A program made the translations under genes and the position numbers. Positions 21,651 through 35,219 of a stretch of 64,000 nucleotides of DNA are shown piece after piece (position 1 is the stretch's first letter; every line of letters starts with the position of its first letter). The notes below the pieces were generated by a model. It searched no databases, had not been told where the DNA came from, and saw only the letters and a list, made by a program, of their open reading frames with translations. Source of the DNA: Macrotrachela quadricornifera (taxonomy: Eukaryota; Rotifera; Eurotatoria; Philodinida; Philodinidae); NCBI GenBank assembly GCA_022393335.1, contig JAJEKB010001478.1:564495-628494 (forward strand), read 5' to 3'.

Positions 21651-24600
21651 ATGGAACTGTTAAATCTGTTGCTCCTCATAAATTCTATATTTAGTATATG
21701 TCAGAGTTTTCATCGAATGTATGAAACAAAACGTACTATTGATGGAACTGCTTTCGATTGTCTATACGAAGTTTTCGTCATTGAAGATCTAATGTCATCT
21801 GTTATAACAGTAGATTCAACTGCATTTATACAACCAATACGTTATTGTCGACGTCCAAGCATAGCACATAATCAAATTCTATCATTTATAAATAATGAGA
21901 CTATAATCAATAGAAAAATGTTATCATTTGATCAATTACGTCAGATGAATATATCAGCAGAACAACTACTTAAATGGAATGCACCTATAGATGTGATAGA
22001 AGATTATTTATCAGGTGAAGTAATAGGACATTTTGTTAATTGTTCTGAGAGAAATAATTTATGGTTTGGATCATATTGTGAATATAGATTAGATTCGTCT
22101 TTAAATCTATATGATCTTTATGCTAGTGGATTTATGGGAAAAAAGAATATTCCAGCAAATATTCTATCGATTACTAATGGTACATGCTATGAAGTAATTG
22201 GTATTCAATGCCAATCTGTGCTTTGTTTAGATTGGCGAGAGATATGTGATGGTAAGTATAGTAAATTACCTAGATAATGTTTAATTTTTATCAGTATAAA
22301 ATAAGTTTATAAATCGAAGGATTTGCTTATAAAATATATTTCAATAATTAAGTAATATTGGAAAAAATTTTGGTATTTTGTAGGAAAGACTGAATGTACC
22401 AATGGATTTGATGAACAATATTTTCATGAACTCGAACAGAATGAATGTGATCCTGCAACTGAATATCGTTGTCATAATGGATTATGTATCGATAAAGAAT
22501 TTTATTGGAATGAATATTATGATTGTATGGATAGATCTGATGAGACTTATTTTAATAGTGAACTATGTTATGATGATCCTAGGCAAACTTGTGAAGACAA
22601 ATCATGTCCTTCTTTATTTTTTTCTTGTGGAGATGGTGTCTGTTATGATGGACCAAGTATAAGTAATCATTCATGTAGATCTCAACGAGATCGTCTCTAT
22701 TTTGAACAAATGCTTGAATCAACACTTACTTTATTTTCACATATCAATCTTATATATAATAATACGACACCTAAAATGATCTATTTCAATGAAACATTAT
22801 GTCCATATCTCTCGAAGAGCGATACAATTTTAACAAGATATATAATGAGTGATTTTAAATGTCGATTATTTAATACATTTACCAATATAACGTCATATAT
22901 TGACCTTGATGATATGATAAAACATGTGAAACGTTTGATACGTTCTTGTTCTTTTTTACCATGGCAATATCAATTTAATAATCAATCGACACTATTTCAG
23001 TGTAATGATAAAACAACATTTATCTCAAATTATCGTCTTCAAGATGGTTATAATGATTGTGCAAATGGAGAAGATGAATATCAAGAAACATGTTCGCTTG
23101 ATCTTCCTCAACGTTTTATATGTGATGAAGGAACTCGATGTTTACCAACATAGCTAGTTAATAATAAAATTGTAAGTAATATTAAATAGATTCCTAGAAA
23201 CATATTTTAACTGTTCAATTTTCATTAATATTTAAAGCAAAAGAGGCTAATTAAATGATTTTTTTATATGAAACAACGACTATTATATACAATCTTTTTA
23301 CTTGACAAATTGCAATAAACATATAGAAAAACGAGATTAATAATAGTTCGAACAAAGTTTAGTAATGAAATGAAATAATTTTTCATTCTACGAAATATAA
23401 AAGAATGAAGAGTACTTGCAGTTTAAGTCCATAGGAATCGAATGAATTGTAGTTAATAGAATATATCATTCACATGTAGTTTATTGTAGCGAGATTGTGA
23501 AGATGGAAGTGATGAAGACTTGTTTACACTTGCATGTATTGATCCATTATCAGATGAATGTCGTATTCATCATGGTAAACCAGCTCGTTTCAATATGACT
23601 TTCGGCAAACTTTGTAATGGTTTATTGGAGTTTATTCCAGATATAAATAATAACACAGATGAATCAGATTGTAATATAACTGAATGGCGTTGTAATACAA
23701 TTTATTCTAGATGTAATCGTGCCTGGAATTGTCTAGATGGAAGTGACGAACTTAATTGTATTACAGGAAGTTTCTTAACAAATCATTGTAATAATACAAA
23801 ACAATTCTGTTTGGATATTCATACTGGTTATCCAATATGTTTAAGTGTAAATCAAGCCGGAGATGGTATTATTGATTGTGTTGGTTCAAATGATGAACGA
23901 TCATTTTGTCGTACAAAATATCCATACGAGCATGCTCGTCGATATCGATGTAAAAATTCCAATATATGTATAACGCCTTTCCAAGTATGCGATTGTCATA
24001 CAGATTGTCCAGCAAATGATGATGAAACGGTCGCATGCTTTTGGCGCAATAATGGACAAGAACCATTTTGTGATCATGGCCAATTTCGATGTCGAGATGG
24101 TACATATATAAATGAACTCCGTGTACGTTGTAACGATGCTAAACAATGTATTGACGAAGAAGATGAACTCTTTTGTGATTTGATAGATCGAGGACATCTT
24201 ACTCAAATAAGTTTTAGTGAAATAGCAGAATATCCTAATGCAAATTTAAATCTAAAGAAACCAAATCGAGTATTAAGAAGCACATCAATAAACAATGAGT
24301 TTATTAATTGGTATTGCAATCATGGTATATATGTACAATCTATTGTGAATCCTTCTGGCTTCTATTGTTTCTGTTCAAATCATTACTATGGTGATCGTTG
24401 TCAATTTCAACGAAAACGATTAACATTTATATTTATTCTACATACGATTGATACGTTAGATCAACTTTTACCGATATTCAAAGTTGTTATCTTATTAGTA
24501 CGTAATGATACATCACCTACAATCGTTTCACATGAACAATTCATGTATACACCACAACGTCATTGTTTACCTCGATATGAAATGCAACTACTCTATCCAA

Positions 24601-26666
24601 TTGACGATTCAGCATTGATATTTTACAATCATTCTGTGAACATTCATATATTTAATGCACGAAATCTTATACATTATAGTTCGTGGCAATTTCCTGTTCG
24701 ATTCGAATTTCTACCAGTAAATCGAATGGTCAAACAGCTTGTTATATCTAGCACTAGATTGCTATCAAATACACATCAAACTCTAATCAATAATACAAAT
24801 TGTACATTATGTTCAAATACATCTCTATGTCTCGGCTATGATCAAGATCTTGGTCGAGATATTTGTATTTGTCCATTATATCGAACTGGTCGTCGTTGTC
24901 TTATTTTATTCAATCCATGTACTAAAAATAGCTGCTCTGGAAATGGACAATGTGTACCACTTGATATTCGTTTATCTTCAGGACAACAATTTTTATGTTT
25001 TTGTTCTTTTGAATGGTATGGTGATTATTGTGATAAACGTAAAGCACGTATACATATATCTTTTGCACGAGATATTACTTTGCCAACATCGAATATTGTA
25101 TTTATACATACATTAGATCATAGAAGCTATGAACTTCCTCAAGGTACTTACTTTGGCCGTCTGAATGAAATGCAACCTAATTTAACATTTTTCTTCAGTG
25201 ATCGAAAAACTATTCCTTCTCCTATCTTTATTCAACTGTATGAACATTCTGAGAAATTTGATTATTATCTTTTAGTATTACTTAAATCACGATTTCTTTC
25301 ATTGACTAAGATTCATAGTGAAGTTCGTTTATCTCATCGATGTCGTCCAATTAAGGAACTATTTCATAATTCTATTGTTGATCAACCACGATTAAGACGT
25401 GTTAAATATTATCAACAACCATGTCTTAATCAACAAAATAATGAAGAACAATTGGTATGTTTCTATGATGATAAACTTATGTGTTTATGTGATGAAAAAA
25501 ATTATACAATTTGTTTTAATTTTTTGTCAAATGATTTTAAATGTTCGATAAGTAAATGTAATGGTCGTGGAATATGTGTTCAAGATCGTGATCATTGTCC
25601 AACAAATACAACATGTATATGTGAAAAATGCACCTATGGAGCTACATGTGAGTTTTCATCAGCTGGATCTAGTATTTCACTTGATGTTATTCTTGGATCA
25701 CATATAAAACCGAATATAATTAATATTTTTCATCAGACAACTATAATCAAAATAACTGTTGCTTTGATAAGTATATTAGTTCTTGTCGGTATTATTATGA
25801 ATACTTTTGCTATTATTACATTTACTCGATCAGCTACACATGGTTCGGGTTCTGGTTATTATTTGTTGGCTTCGTCTTTACTTGGTTCTTTAAGTTTAAT
25901 TATGCTCATATTAAAAATTCTTCTTCTTTTACTTCATAAACAGAATAATATTGGCTGTCCACTTGTTGAATTCACATTGAAATGGTGGCCAGCATGTTGT
26001 GAATGGTTGAATACATGTGTATCTATGGAACGTATGATAGCAGTTAGACAAAAGACACGATTTTCTCTTTCAACAAGTAAACGTATTGTGAAATATATTA
26101 TTCCAGGTACTTGTATACTAGTTGCTCTTCTCTGTTCATTTGAATTATTTTTTCGACGAATGTCAGCTGAAACAATTGATTGACAAGCTTGGTGTATTCT
26201 TACAATAAATCGTAATCATACAATACTTTTAGTATTCTATTCAATTTTAAATGTACTCCTGTTTTTGATTCCATTAATAATTAATTTTTTGAGTGCTATT
26301 GTTATTATTTTGGGTACTGTTCACTCTAAACAAGCTATATACAAGAACAAAACTTCTGCTACACAAAAATTGAATAGAAAAAATACAATAGATTGGAAAT
26401 CCACGAAAAAACAAATTATCAAACATAAACATATACTAATTGCACCCATATTTCTTGGCCTTTTTGCTGTACCTCGTGTAGTATTTATCTTTGTATATGT
26501 GTGTACTAAACTCGATCGACATCCATTACTTAGTTTATTTGCTTATCTTATTGGATTTTTGCCAACTATGGCCGTTCTTTTTGCCTTCGTTTTACCATCT
26601 CAAACCTATAAAAAAGCTTTGGTTACATTCATCCATCGAATTATGCGTCAATATATTTACAACTGA
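21651..26666 (+). pseudogene. LDLR-A/EGF-repeat 7TM receptor gene with two in-frame stops
   Basis: Exons 21651-22251, 22384-23171 and 23490-26666 join in frame (1,522 codons). A signal peptide (MELLNLLLLINSIFSICQS) leads. Nine or ten LDLR class A-like cysteine modules follow (e.g. CEDGSDE, CLDGSDE), then about four EGF-like modules (24310-24410, 24805-25040, 25545-25650), then seven hydrophobic segments (about 25750-26630). TM3 ends in CVSMERM in place of a DRY motif. The layout resembles invertebrate LDLR-domain GPCRs such as GRL101-type receptors. Two stops break it: TAG at 23151-23153 inside an LDLR-A module (CLPT*LVNN) and TGA at 26181-26183 between TM4 and TM5 (AETID*QAWC). Everything else is open and conserved-looking, so it is a very recent pseudogene, a null allele, or carries sequence errors. 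The start at 21651 is chosen because the signal peptide begins there. Confidence 0.8.
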
Positions 26667-28704
26667 CCCAAGAAAAAAAACGCATATAGTGAGAATCAGG
26701 AGAGGACGATATTGATAATGTATGCATTAGTTTTAATGTGCTGGGTGTTTTTTTAGTATTTAGATGTAGTTGTATACTGGATTGATATGATTGAGAAAGA
26801 CATTTGTTATGGCATTGAAGCTCACCATCTCGATGTAGACGAATTTGAGAGCGACGAGCGTGTTGAAAAATGGGTCTATGGTTTTTAGATTCACTGTAGC
26901 TGCGCTTTGACCGAGAAGTTCGCTTCATTTTTATCTCGAATTCAGAAAGAATTAGAAAACGTTTTATAAATTTAACGTATTTATTTTTACTCTTTTCTCT
27001 ATTTCTTTTCGCTAAACATTCGATTTTATTTATATTTGGAAGTTTGTTTTCTAAAATTTTAATAAAGCTTACTATTTGTATGATTTTTCAATAATTTCAA
27101 ACGGATTAAAATTTCAATCTGGAAATTCAAACAATTTAAATCAATAATAATATTACAAATAATTGATTTATTTTAGTATGTATCATTTATATATGAAATA
27201 ATATTAATTATTTACTTATTTAAGAAATTGTATCGCAAAATTGTTTAAGTTTGTCAGAAAAATAAAAATTAATCTAATTTTGTTAATCCTTTCTAAACGT
27301 TTCGGTTTTCATAGAAAATAACTTGAACATATTCGTTGTTATGTCTATTCACTCTCGATAAATGCACTCGTTGGACTTTTCAGTATGCACAACCATTCAT
27401 TTCTCTCGTTTTTGTTCGTACCAAATACACAGCGGTCTTGTTCCACATTGAACTGAATAGTTACTCAAGTTTGCTTTTCTGTTATGATCTAAATCTCCTG
27501 TAGGTGTAATCAGAAGACATATTCTTCTTATTTTCATCATTGAGCATTCTTTGGTAGAGAAAGCAAGGTATAGATTCATGTTCGGAATGGCAATAGTTAA
27601 CGCCTGTTCATTTTACAAGGAAAATTATGACATAAACTATGTGGTCATGCTACAGTTTTCTAAATTTTGTACGATCGTTACGTATTCGTGCGTCATTCAA
27701 GATGCTGAAACTTGGTTATGAAGCAACAATCAACAAGTAATTCGAAATGTAAAACAGCTAATCATAAGTTTGCAGAAAACGAAGAAACTGCGCGCAATAT
27801 TCGCAGACATTGTAGACTGCTATGAGAAAGGAAAGGAACCACAATTAATAGAAAAGAGCTATGTGGCAACAAAGAAAACAAAAATCTGTTGTTCTAGCTG
27901 TAATTAATTGTTTTATCTTGATTGTTTCAACAAGAAATATCATGCTATGGAATAAAAGACTCATAAGAAACATATCCAGGGGCAGAGCAGATGACACACT
28001 GTGTTTAACTTTCTCCCTAAGAAAAAAGCAAAAGAAAGTGCTTTTCTATACAGTTTCTCGTTAAACTATAGCGTCGCCTACTGGTGGGCAACATTGCCTC
28101 GAAAGGATTAAAGTTTCTTTATATTACAGGGAAATATTTTTGGAGTAAGCTCTAATAAACATTGTGTAGAATGAGAAACATGAAAATCTGTTAATTATGA
28201 TTGATTTATTACAAGTGAAAGATGTTTGTACAATATTCTCATGGAATAGTCATTTTTTTATGATACTATTTTTGATCAGACGTTGAAGTTCTGAGGAAAA
28301 AACCTTTCTTTATAGAGTTGAAGAAAAATATCAGTTATATTTATATTTTTTTTTCGATCTTTGGAAGAAAGAAACAATTCCGATGGAAATAGTTCAGCTT
28401 ATAAATCGACTTAATATGAAATAGTCATTAACAGCATATTTTATTAAACAGAAAGATAAAATATCTTTTGTATATCGTTTTGAAATTCATTAAGCCTAAA
28501 TCACAATTATAGTTTAATGTTCGTTTATTTATTTTTTAATTATTTTCCATCATTTTATATTATTTCTAAACGTAGATTAATCATTATGAAACTCGAAATA
28601 AATTAGCAGAGAATATTATCGTTTATAACAAAAACAATAATCTAAAAAGGCACTGAACGATGTATTCAAATTTAATAGTTTCTATCGGCCAATGAAATAA
28701 TATT
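26667..28704. other. Intergenic, about 2 kb
   Basis: AT-rich; no domain in the short frames at 26641-26928 (minus), 27397-27579 (minus) or 27861-28064 (plus). The part at 27600-28100 is less AT-rich and may be decayed coding or repeat sequence, but I cannot identify it. Confidence 0.35.
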
Positions 28705-30256
28705 TTAAATGATAAAAAAAATAGCTATAATTATGGTCATCTTGAAATATTGATTCCAATGTATAGAAATTCCATGATTTGCTGGTGTTGTTGCTTCTAT
28801 AAATATCAACAGAGAAAAATATTAATTCTATTAAAAATTAAATGATCGAAAAAAAAGAACCTGTATGATGTGTTTCAATATCATAACACAGTTGATTTTC
28901 GATAATCATGAACATTTGAACACGATTGTTTTGAGAATCACATACATAAAGATTGCCTGTATTATCAAATGCTAAATCGGTTGGACTTTTAAATTGATTA
29001 TTTTCACCTACAGATAATTATAACAGAAAAAATAATTGATTGTATAATTTCTGCATACACAACAAAATAATATTTAATCTAAATTTTTCTTTAGAATTAA
29101 ACTTAATTATGATATCAATAAGAAAGAATCATTATTAATTTGTGATACAATCTTTTTTAGTAGAAATGAGCGAATTTATCGAAGTTTTAATAATATCTAG
29201 ATCAGGTCAAGCTTATAGTACTGACAGCTGATATGTAACAATCATTGGATGTCCTTCATTATTGTTTAATAGTTAAAAATTCTGCACTCAGATATTTGAA
29301 GTTATCATTTTGTTTGATCGTAATGAAAATAATAAAAAGAAATAAATATACACACCTTCGTTACCAATTATAGTTTCACCTTCGGATGCATTAAATTGCC
29401 ATCGCTGAATTCGACGATTGCCTGTATCAGCAATGTAAATAGTTTCAGTTTCTTCATCGACTAATACAGCATTTGGATTAGATAATAATGCAATATCACT
29501 ACCTGCAACACCATTAATCGAACCAGCTATTGTATTACCTTGTTTTGCATCCTTGGACCACTTTTGAATCCGATGTAACATAGAATCAGCAATATACAAT
29601 GAATCACTAATTTTGTCGATATATATACCATTAGGCATAGACAAACGTTCATCTAATGATCTATTGTAATTTGCTAAGCCAGCAACAACTTCAATAGTAT
29701 GTGTATTAGAAGACCATTTGACCACGCGATCTTTAGCAGATTCAACCATGTAAATATTTTTTTCTTTGTCGATTGATATACCTGAACAGAAATCACAAGT
29801 ATCTACCACTTGTCTGATTGGATTTGCTCCAGAAATCCATTTTTCTACTCGATGAGCTGGTATTGAGAATGAAACATAAATTATTGGTTCATTATCATCA
29901 TCTACAAATATTCGACGTGGTTCAGCTTCAGTTTTTGCAAAAGTAGTACCAGCAGTTGATGATTGATTGAGATCAATTTTTTGAATGCGATAATTAAATG
30001 TATCAGCAACATACAATGTGTTTGTAGGTTTATGAATTGAAATACCAAGAGGTCGATTGAGTTCATTAGTAGAATTACCACGTTCACCAGTACCTGCTAT
30101 TGTAATACCTGTTTTATTCCATCTTGCACAAGGACTAATTTTAATCGATATGATAGATGATGAACAGCAACTGATGATAACTATACAATAAAGTATTACA
30201 ATGATTTCATTTCATTTATGTCTAAACTTACAAATATAAATTATAAGATTTTGCAT
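28705..30256 (-). CDS. NHL-repeat secreted or membrane-anchored protein
   Basis: Four exons on the minus strand, 30256-30232, 30180-29356, 29007-28861 and 28796-28705, join to 1,089 nt (362 aa). The start is set by a 25-nt first exon, which after a 51-nt intron yields a signal-peptide-like N-terminus (MQNLIIYIFIISCCSS). The body has five or six NHL/beta-propeller blades with the pattern LYVADTxNxRIQ (TLYVADTFNYRIQK, LYIADSMLHRIQKW, IYIADTGNRRIQRW, LYVCDSQNNRVQMF) and IAGxxG loops. NHL propellers bind proteins, peptides or RNA; the signal peptide argues for an extracellular role. The C-terminus ends in a short hydrophobic run (MTIIIAIFFII), which could be a GPI or membrane anchor. It is divergent from the EF-hand gene at 31541. 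Confidence 0.8.
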
Positions 30257-31540
30257 TATTTAGTCCTTTAGATTTAGTTTTCGTAATGAGAAAATTACAG
30301 AATGAAACATAACAACATGTATAGAAGAGGATAGAAATCATGCGTAGGTTAGATAGATAAAAAAGAATATTTATATGTGCATCATCTGTTCAGTAAATAT
30401 CTTAAAAAGCGGAAACAGTTTTTTTGAATCTATTCGACTTTTAAATATTATTCCGGAATAATTCAAGGACTTTCTAATCTTTTTTTTTACAGGAACATAA
30501 GATAAATTATTAATCTATTTTTTGACGTAATAACATAGGTTTAAAACAAATGAAATTATTAAATATAATATTAATAAACAGATAAATACTACTTATACGT
30601 CATAGTTATTATTTTTCTTTTTCTAATAAAATATTATGATTGTTAATTGATATAAAACTAATTTTTGCTTATTAACATATAAATTTACTATAAAAACAAA
30701 ATTATCTGTCATATTTGAATATGAAAATATCTTTTTATTTAATTCTCTAAAATCCCATACTACTCAAAATACAACATAACAAATTGACAATATTAGTTTT
30801 AATTCCTGTACAATGGTCAATATGATGGTTTTTATGAGATTATATATTTTCACAGATAGGAAAAAACAATGTACAATGAAATTAGAAAATATTGAAAAAC
30901 AAAATGATTAATTTTTTTTTCCAATCTATACTATTTATCAGCATCCAAGAACAAAAATGATTTATTCTTTTCTTATGTATTTCTGCATCTACAAATACAT
31001 GAGCTTAAAACAAGATTTATATTCGATAAACTATCTATATAGATTAGGAGAAGAAAAAGAGAATAGATAGATGAATGATCGACACTTCAATTTGACAAAT
31101 TAGCTTCCTATTTATCATACATTTTTATTCTATCTATGAATAAAATTTTTTGTTAACACTTGTTGTGATATTTCAAAAACAAACTCTCTTTATCCTTATC
31201 TCTATTAATTAATTTAATATTTCCATAATATGTACTATATAATTCATAATCAATCGATATTTAACTGAAATCTAACTATTATATATGTAATTCAAGATTA
31301 ATCCGTAATAGTTGACACTTATGAATCATCATAGACGAAAGAATTATTAACCTTCTCTTTGACGTGATTGTATTTATCTTTTCTGCAAATGACGTCATAA
31401 GAAGTGAATATAATCATGGCGTAATCACAACCTACACGCTTTTTTTTGTTTCTTAAATAGCATAAAAGTATATCAATTACCATCATATATTCGTAGGTGT
31501 CTTATCAAATTTAATTCATATTCGAATCAACTGTTCTTCA
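30257..31540. other. Divergent intergenic region between NHL and EF-hand genes
   Basis: About 1.3 kb shared upstream region of two divergently transcribed genes; strongly AT-rich. Contains a palindromic CRE (31390-31397). No gene seen. Confidence 0.45.
31390..31397. promoter_or_regulatory. CRE-like palindrome TGACGTCA
   Basis: Perfect 8-bp cAMP-response-element consensus 144 nt upstream of the EF-hand gene start. A related half-site GACGTG lies at about 31360. Known as a CREB/ATF site in animals; function here is inferred. Confidence 0.45.
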
Positions 31541-32117
31541 ATGGAACAATTAGAAAATTTCGGTCCAAATGACGTTCAAAATGGAACACTTGCACAAATG
31601 TTTCGTAATGCTGGTATTAATGATGTTCATTCTTATATTGATGTTGTACGTCAAGAAAATATCGATTTCAATGATCAATCAACATCTATGATTAATAATA
31701 ATAACGATTCTAATTCTCAAAAATCATCAGTTCAATCAAATCGATTAGGAAATTTTTTAAATAATGCTCAAGAAATATTTGATAAACGTAGTAATGGTAA
31801 AAGTGGTCTTAGTAATGTGAAACAAATGTATCAAATGGTAAATAAAAACAACATAATTTTTTTTAATTCTATCTTCATTTTTATTGTAGTATAAATCATT
31901 GGATAAAAATGGTGATGGTAAAATAACAGTTGAAGATGTTGAAATTCTTTTAAAAGAAATGGGTCTTGGATTTGTTAGTAAACATTTAGCACGTGCTATA
32001 TTTAATATTGTTGATACAAATCATAATGGACAATTAGATTTTCGTGATTTATTAGCATTAACAAGTCTTCTTAAACGTTTATCATCATCATCATCATCTT
32101 CATCAGTCAGATATTAA
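31541..32117 (+). CDS. EF-hand calcium-binding protein
   Basis: Two exons, 31541-31837 and 31890-32117, split by a 52-nt GT-AG intron, give 174 aa. The C-terminal half has a pair of EF-hands: loop 1 DKNGDGKITVED is canonical; loop 2 DTNHNGQLDFRD keeps the first, third, fifth and twelfth liganding positions with N at position 5. The N-terminal half is Asn/Ser-rich with no clear domain. The protein ends in a serine run encoded by a TCA microsatellite. Likely a small calcium sensor or buffer. It is convergent with the TNFAIP8-like gene; stop codons are only 133 nt apart. Confidence 0.8.
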
Positions 32118-32184
32118 TTTTTATTTTTTTTTTTCAGTAATAATAATAAAAAGCAAAAAGAAAAGAAGAACAAAAATTATATTC

Positions 32185-32190
32185 AATAAA
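32185..32190 (+). terminator. Polyadenylation signal of the EF-hand gene
   Basis: AATAAA 68 nt after the stop. A minus-strand AATAAA for the convergent gene lies at 32217-32222, so the two 3' ends nearly overlap. Confidence 0.5.
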
Positions 32191-32250
32191 TACAATTATG
32201 AATGTTTATAATTTCTTTATTTTTGTTTTAAATTTTTTCTTCATATTGAA

Positions 32251-33203
32251 TTAAAGGTATCCAGCATCCATTAAAGTATGCATATCTTCGACAATTTCTT
32301 TAATAATTGCACGATTTATTGTTGAATTTGGATTAAATGAATATTCAAGAAATTGTAAATTTGATACATAATTAAAAACATAATCAATTCGAGCATGAGA
32401 TTTTTGTGTTAAATGTATTGAAATTATTTTATGTGTTAAATCTTGACATTCTTTACACATACGTGTTAAAACTGAACGATCAAATTTAAAATCAACTTCA
32501 TAAAATGTTATTATAGATTTAGCTAATGAATGAAAACGATTACGAAATTCATCAATTAATTTCATTTCATTTTCACTAAATAAATCATTTTTATATAAAA
32601 TACCCATTTTAACAATTGTTTTTATTATTGATTTAAGTAATTTGTCAGCATCTTTTTTACCTGAATAATTACGTACTAATTTATGTAAATTATCTAATAT
32701 ACGACCACTTGTTTCATCAATAAAGATTTTTGCAACAGATTTTGAAGATAATTTACTAGAGAAGCAAAAAATAAAAAAAGGAAATATTTTATATTTTAAT
32801 AAGGTAAAAGAGTGACAGTTACCTTAATAATTTCTTTTGAGCACGTACGCCAAGACTTAGAGCAGAAGCATTCGTTGGAATTTCTTCTTCATCAGCTAGC
32901 AAAAAAAAAATAAAATTATTTATAATCTGATTAAATTAACTATTGAAAAAAAAATATTTAATAAAACATTTTGTTTCTTTTTTATTAATAAGAATTTACA
33001 TACACTTTTTAATACTATATCATGTTACTATTATATAATAAAAATTTAATTATAAAGTAAATAATTTTTGAGTATATGCAATAGTAACAGACATTGAAAT
33101 TTGAATACTTACATTCAGCAGTTGCTTCTAATTGTCGAGCAAGTTGTTGTGAAACAGAAGTTGTTTGTGATAATTCTTGTTTATTATTCGATTTCGATGA
33201 CAT
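32251..33203 (-). CDS. TNFAIP8: TNFAIP8 (TIPE) family protein
   Basis: Three exons on the minus strand, 33203-33113, 32895-32823 and 32755-32251, give 222 aa. From about residue 45 it follows the TIPE fold closely: RAQKKLLSKLSSKSVAKIFI, DETSGRILDNLHKL, a GKKDADKLLKSIIKTIVKMG segment, ENEMKLIDEFRNRFHSLA, YEVDFKFDRSVL, and LTQKSHARIDYVFNYVSN. Length is near that of vertebrate members (about 185-200 aa) plus a Ser/Gln-rich N-terminal extension of about 40 aa. The family carries phosphoinositide-type lipids in a central cavity and affects cell survival and immune signalling in vertebrates; the role in this animal is inferred. Which vertebrate paralogue it corresponds to cannot be told from sequence alone. 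Confidence 0.88.
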
Positions 33204-35219
33204 ACTTCAATTTTTATTATATAAATATATCAAAAAAATACTATCACCATTTGAATGTTAATATAAAGAAAATAGGCGATAGAAAAACATGGTAGTGACT
33301 TCTATAAATGAGCGAATGTGATGTGTTCAGCTTCACTGATGTTATTTTTTCTTCTGTCGAGTTTTTTTTTTTCTCTCTGCTTTCCGGACGTCTCCCGTTT
33401 TGTGAGGAAGATGACGAGCGCGAGAGAAAAAGAAAAAAAACGAGTAGAAAAAAGTCTAGAAAAAAAAAAGATTTCAAGTTTAATATATTACTCAACAAAG
33501 TTAAGCAGATGTTCGGGGTTTTTTTCTCATCTAAGAGAGAAGAAAAAAACAAACAATTTTTTTTTAACTCAAGAAAAAAAAAAGAAATAGTCGAAGTATT
33601 GCTATGATAAGGTAAATATAAGAGGAAGAAAAAAAAAAAAAGCAAAGCATCATATTTTTTTTCCTAGAAGAAAAAAAATTACGAAGAACAGAAAAAGAAA
33701 AAAAATATTGTCATATTCGATGTGCAAGTGACGTATCATGAATCATCGCCTACGCATTTTCTACTTAATTGAAAATATTTGTCCACTTAGATTTTATTGA
33801 ACTTTATTATTTATTGTAAATTTTTATCTTTTGATCAATTAATTATAGAAACAAATAAGCAAATGAAAAAATATATTTTGTATTTTGATGGTTTCAAAAG
33901 AATTATATTTAAAGAAAAATCTATCTCGTAATGAAACAAGATAAAATTTATCTTTTAATAGAACATATAATAGTATCACTTATGTAAAAAAAATAATTGA
34001 ATCAAAAGTACTCTTTTTTTTATTAACTACATATTTCAAAAACTTCTCTTTTTCTTGTGAATTGATTGAAGAACAAACTTGAGAAAAGTATTTTTTTTTA
34101 CAATAAGAAACAGCCTTTTAAATACAAATCAAGATTGGTAGAAATAATTGACGAGGATTAAATACTATTTTTTTATTATTTTAATTACAACAAACATATC
34201 GAATAACATGTTTGGCTTCTATTTACTTGATTTTGTATCATTCGTTAGATGAACTAAGAATTAATTTTAAATATCGGATGGGTCATAATGATTATGATAT
34301 CCGGTATTCTGCCATTATTTCGACACACACAAATCATATAATCTAGATTTTCTTTTCAAAAGATGTGCCGTGCAAAGCTTGACATAAATAATAAGAACAA
34401 ATCCCTATTTACTTGTTTTAATGATGTTTCTAATAATCGAAATGAATAGGTCATACAATGGTGCTATGTCTCACTGTATCTAGCATAGTAACATTATATG
34501 AAAGACTTTATTTTGCTAATATCTCAATTTAGATAATTGATAACACATTGGTTTTTTTGTCAGAAGATGCGCCCAAAGAGGTCGCACGAAGGACCTAAGA
34601 TTCGGGGTGTAAAAGGGATTTTTGCAATAAAACTTCGCAAAAAAATACGAAAACGTATTAAAAATATACTGTTTTCGCTTAAAAAAAAGAAAATTTTCAG
34701 TTATTGAGGGGATGGGCACCCTTCATTCCCCTCACTCGCGCAGCTCTTGAATATAATTATAGTAAGAAAAAAGAAGGATAAACTGATGCGTTTTCGATTC
34801 TGTTTCACTAAGATGTTGTCATTCATTTGTATTTTATGTTTATTTCAAACAATATATTGATACTGTTTACTTTTCTTTGTTATATATTGTTTTTAAAATT
34901 TGAATAATTGTCTGCTCAAAAAGTCGAGAAAAGTTAAATCCAAGTTTAACTTTAATTTTCATTCAACTTCTTTTCTTCTTGATTACGATTGTATTCTATA
35001 GTTTTTTATACGTGCTTTTCACATTAACCCATATCAATCACTATGATTAATTTATTAAAAAAAAGACATTTTGTGATTTAAAATGTTTTTCAGTTGACTA
35101 TATAATCACGAAGAAATATTTTTGTTTTACAAATATATTTGCGTGAACGAAAACATGTAATCTATTAATCATATTTAAACTTGAAAATTACCTTCATAGT
35201 CCAAAAAATGGAACATTAG
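33204..35219. other. Intergenic, purine/pyrimidine tracts
   Basis: Upstream region of the TNFAIP8-like gene. At 33340-33720 there are long homopurine runs (poly-A with G) that create several overlapping frames on both strands; all are low complexity. A hairpin-like GAGGGGATGGGCACCC...CCCCTC occurs near 34706-34733, followed by ACTCGCGCAGCTCTTGAATA, which is similar to a string at about 38986. No gene supported. Confidence 0.4.

Noticed and set aside
33244..33645. Several overlapping frames on both strands upstream of the TNFAIP8-like gene
   Set aside because: All arise from homopurine/homopyrimidine runs (Lys/Glu or Phe/Leu/Ser-rich).
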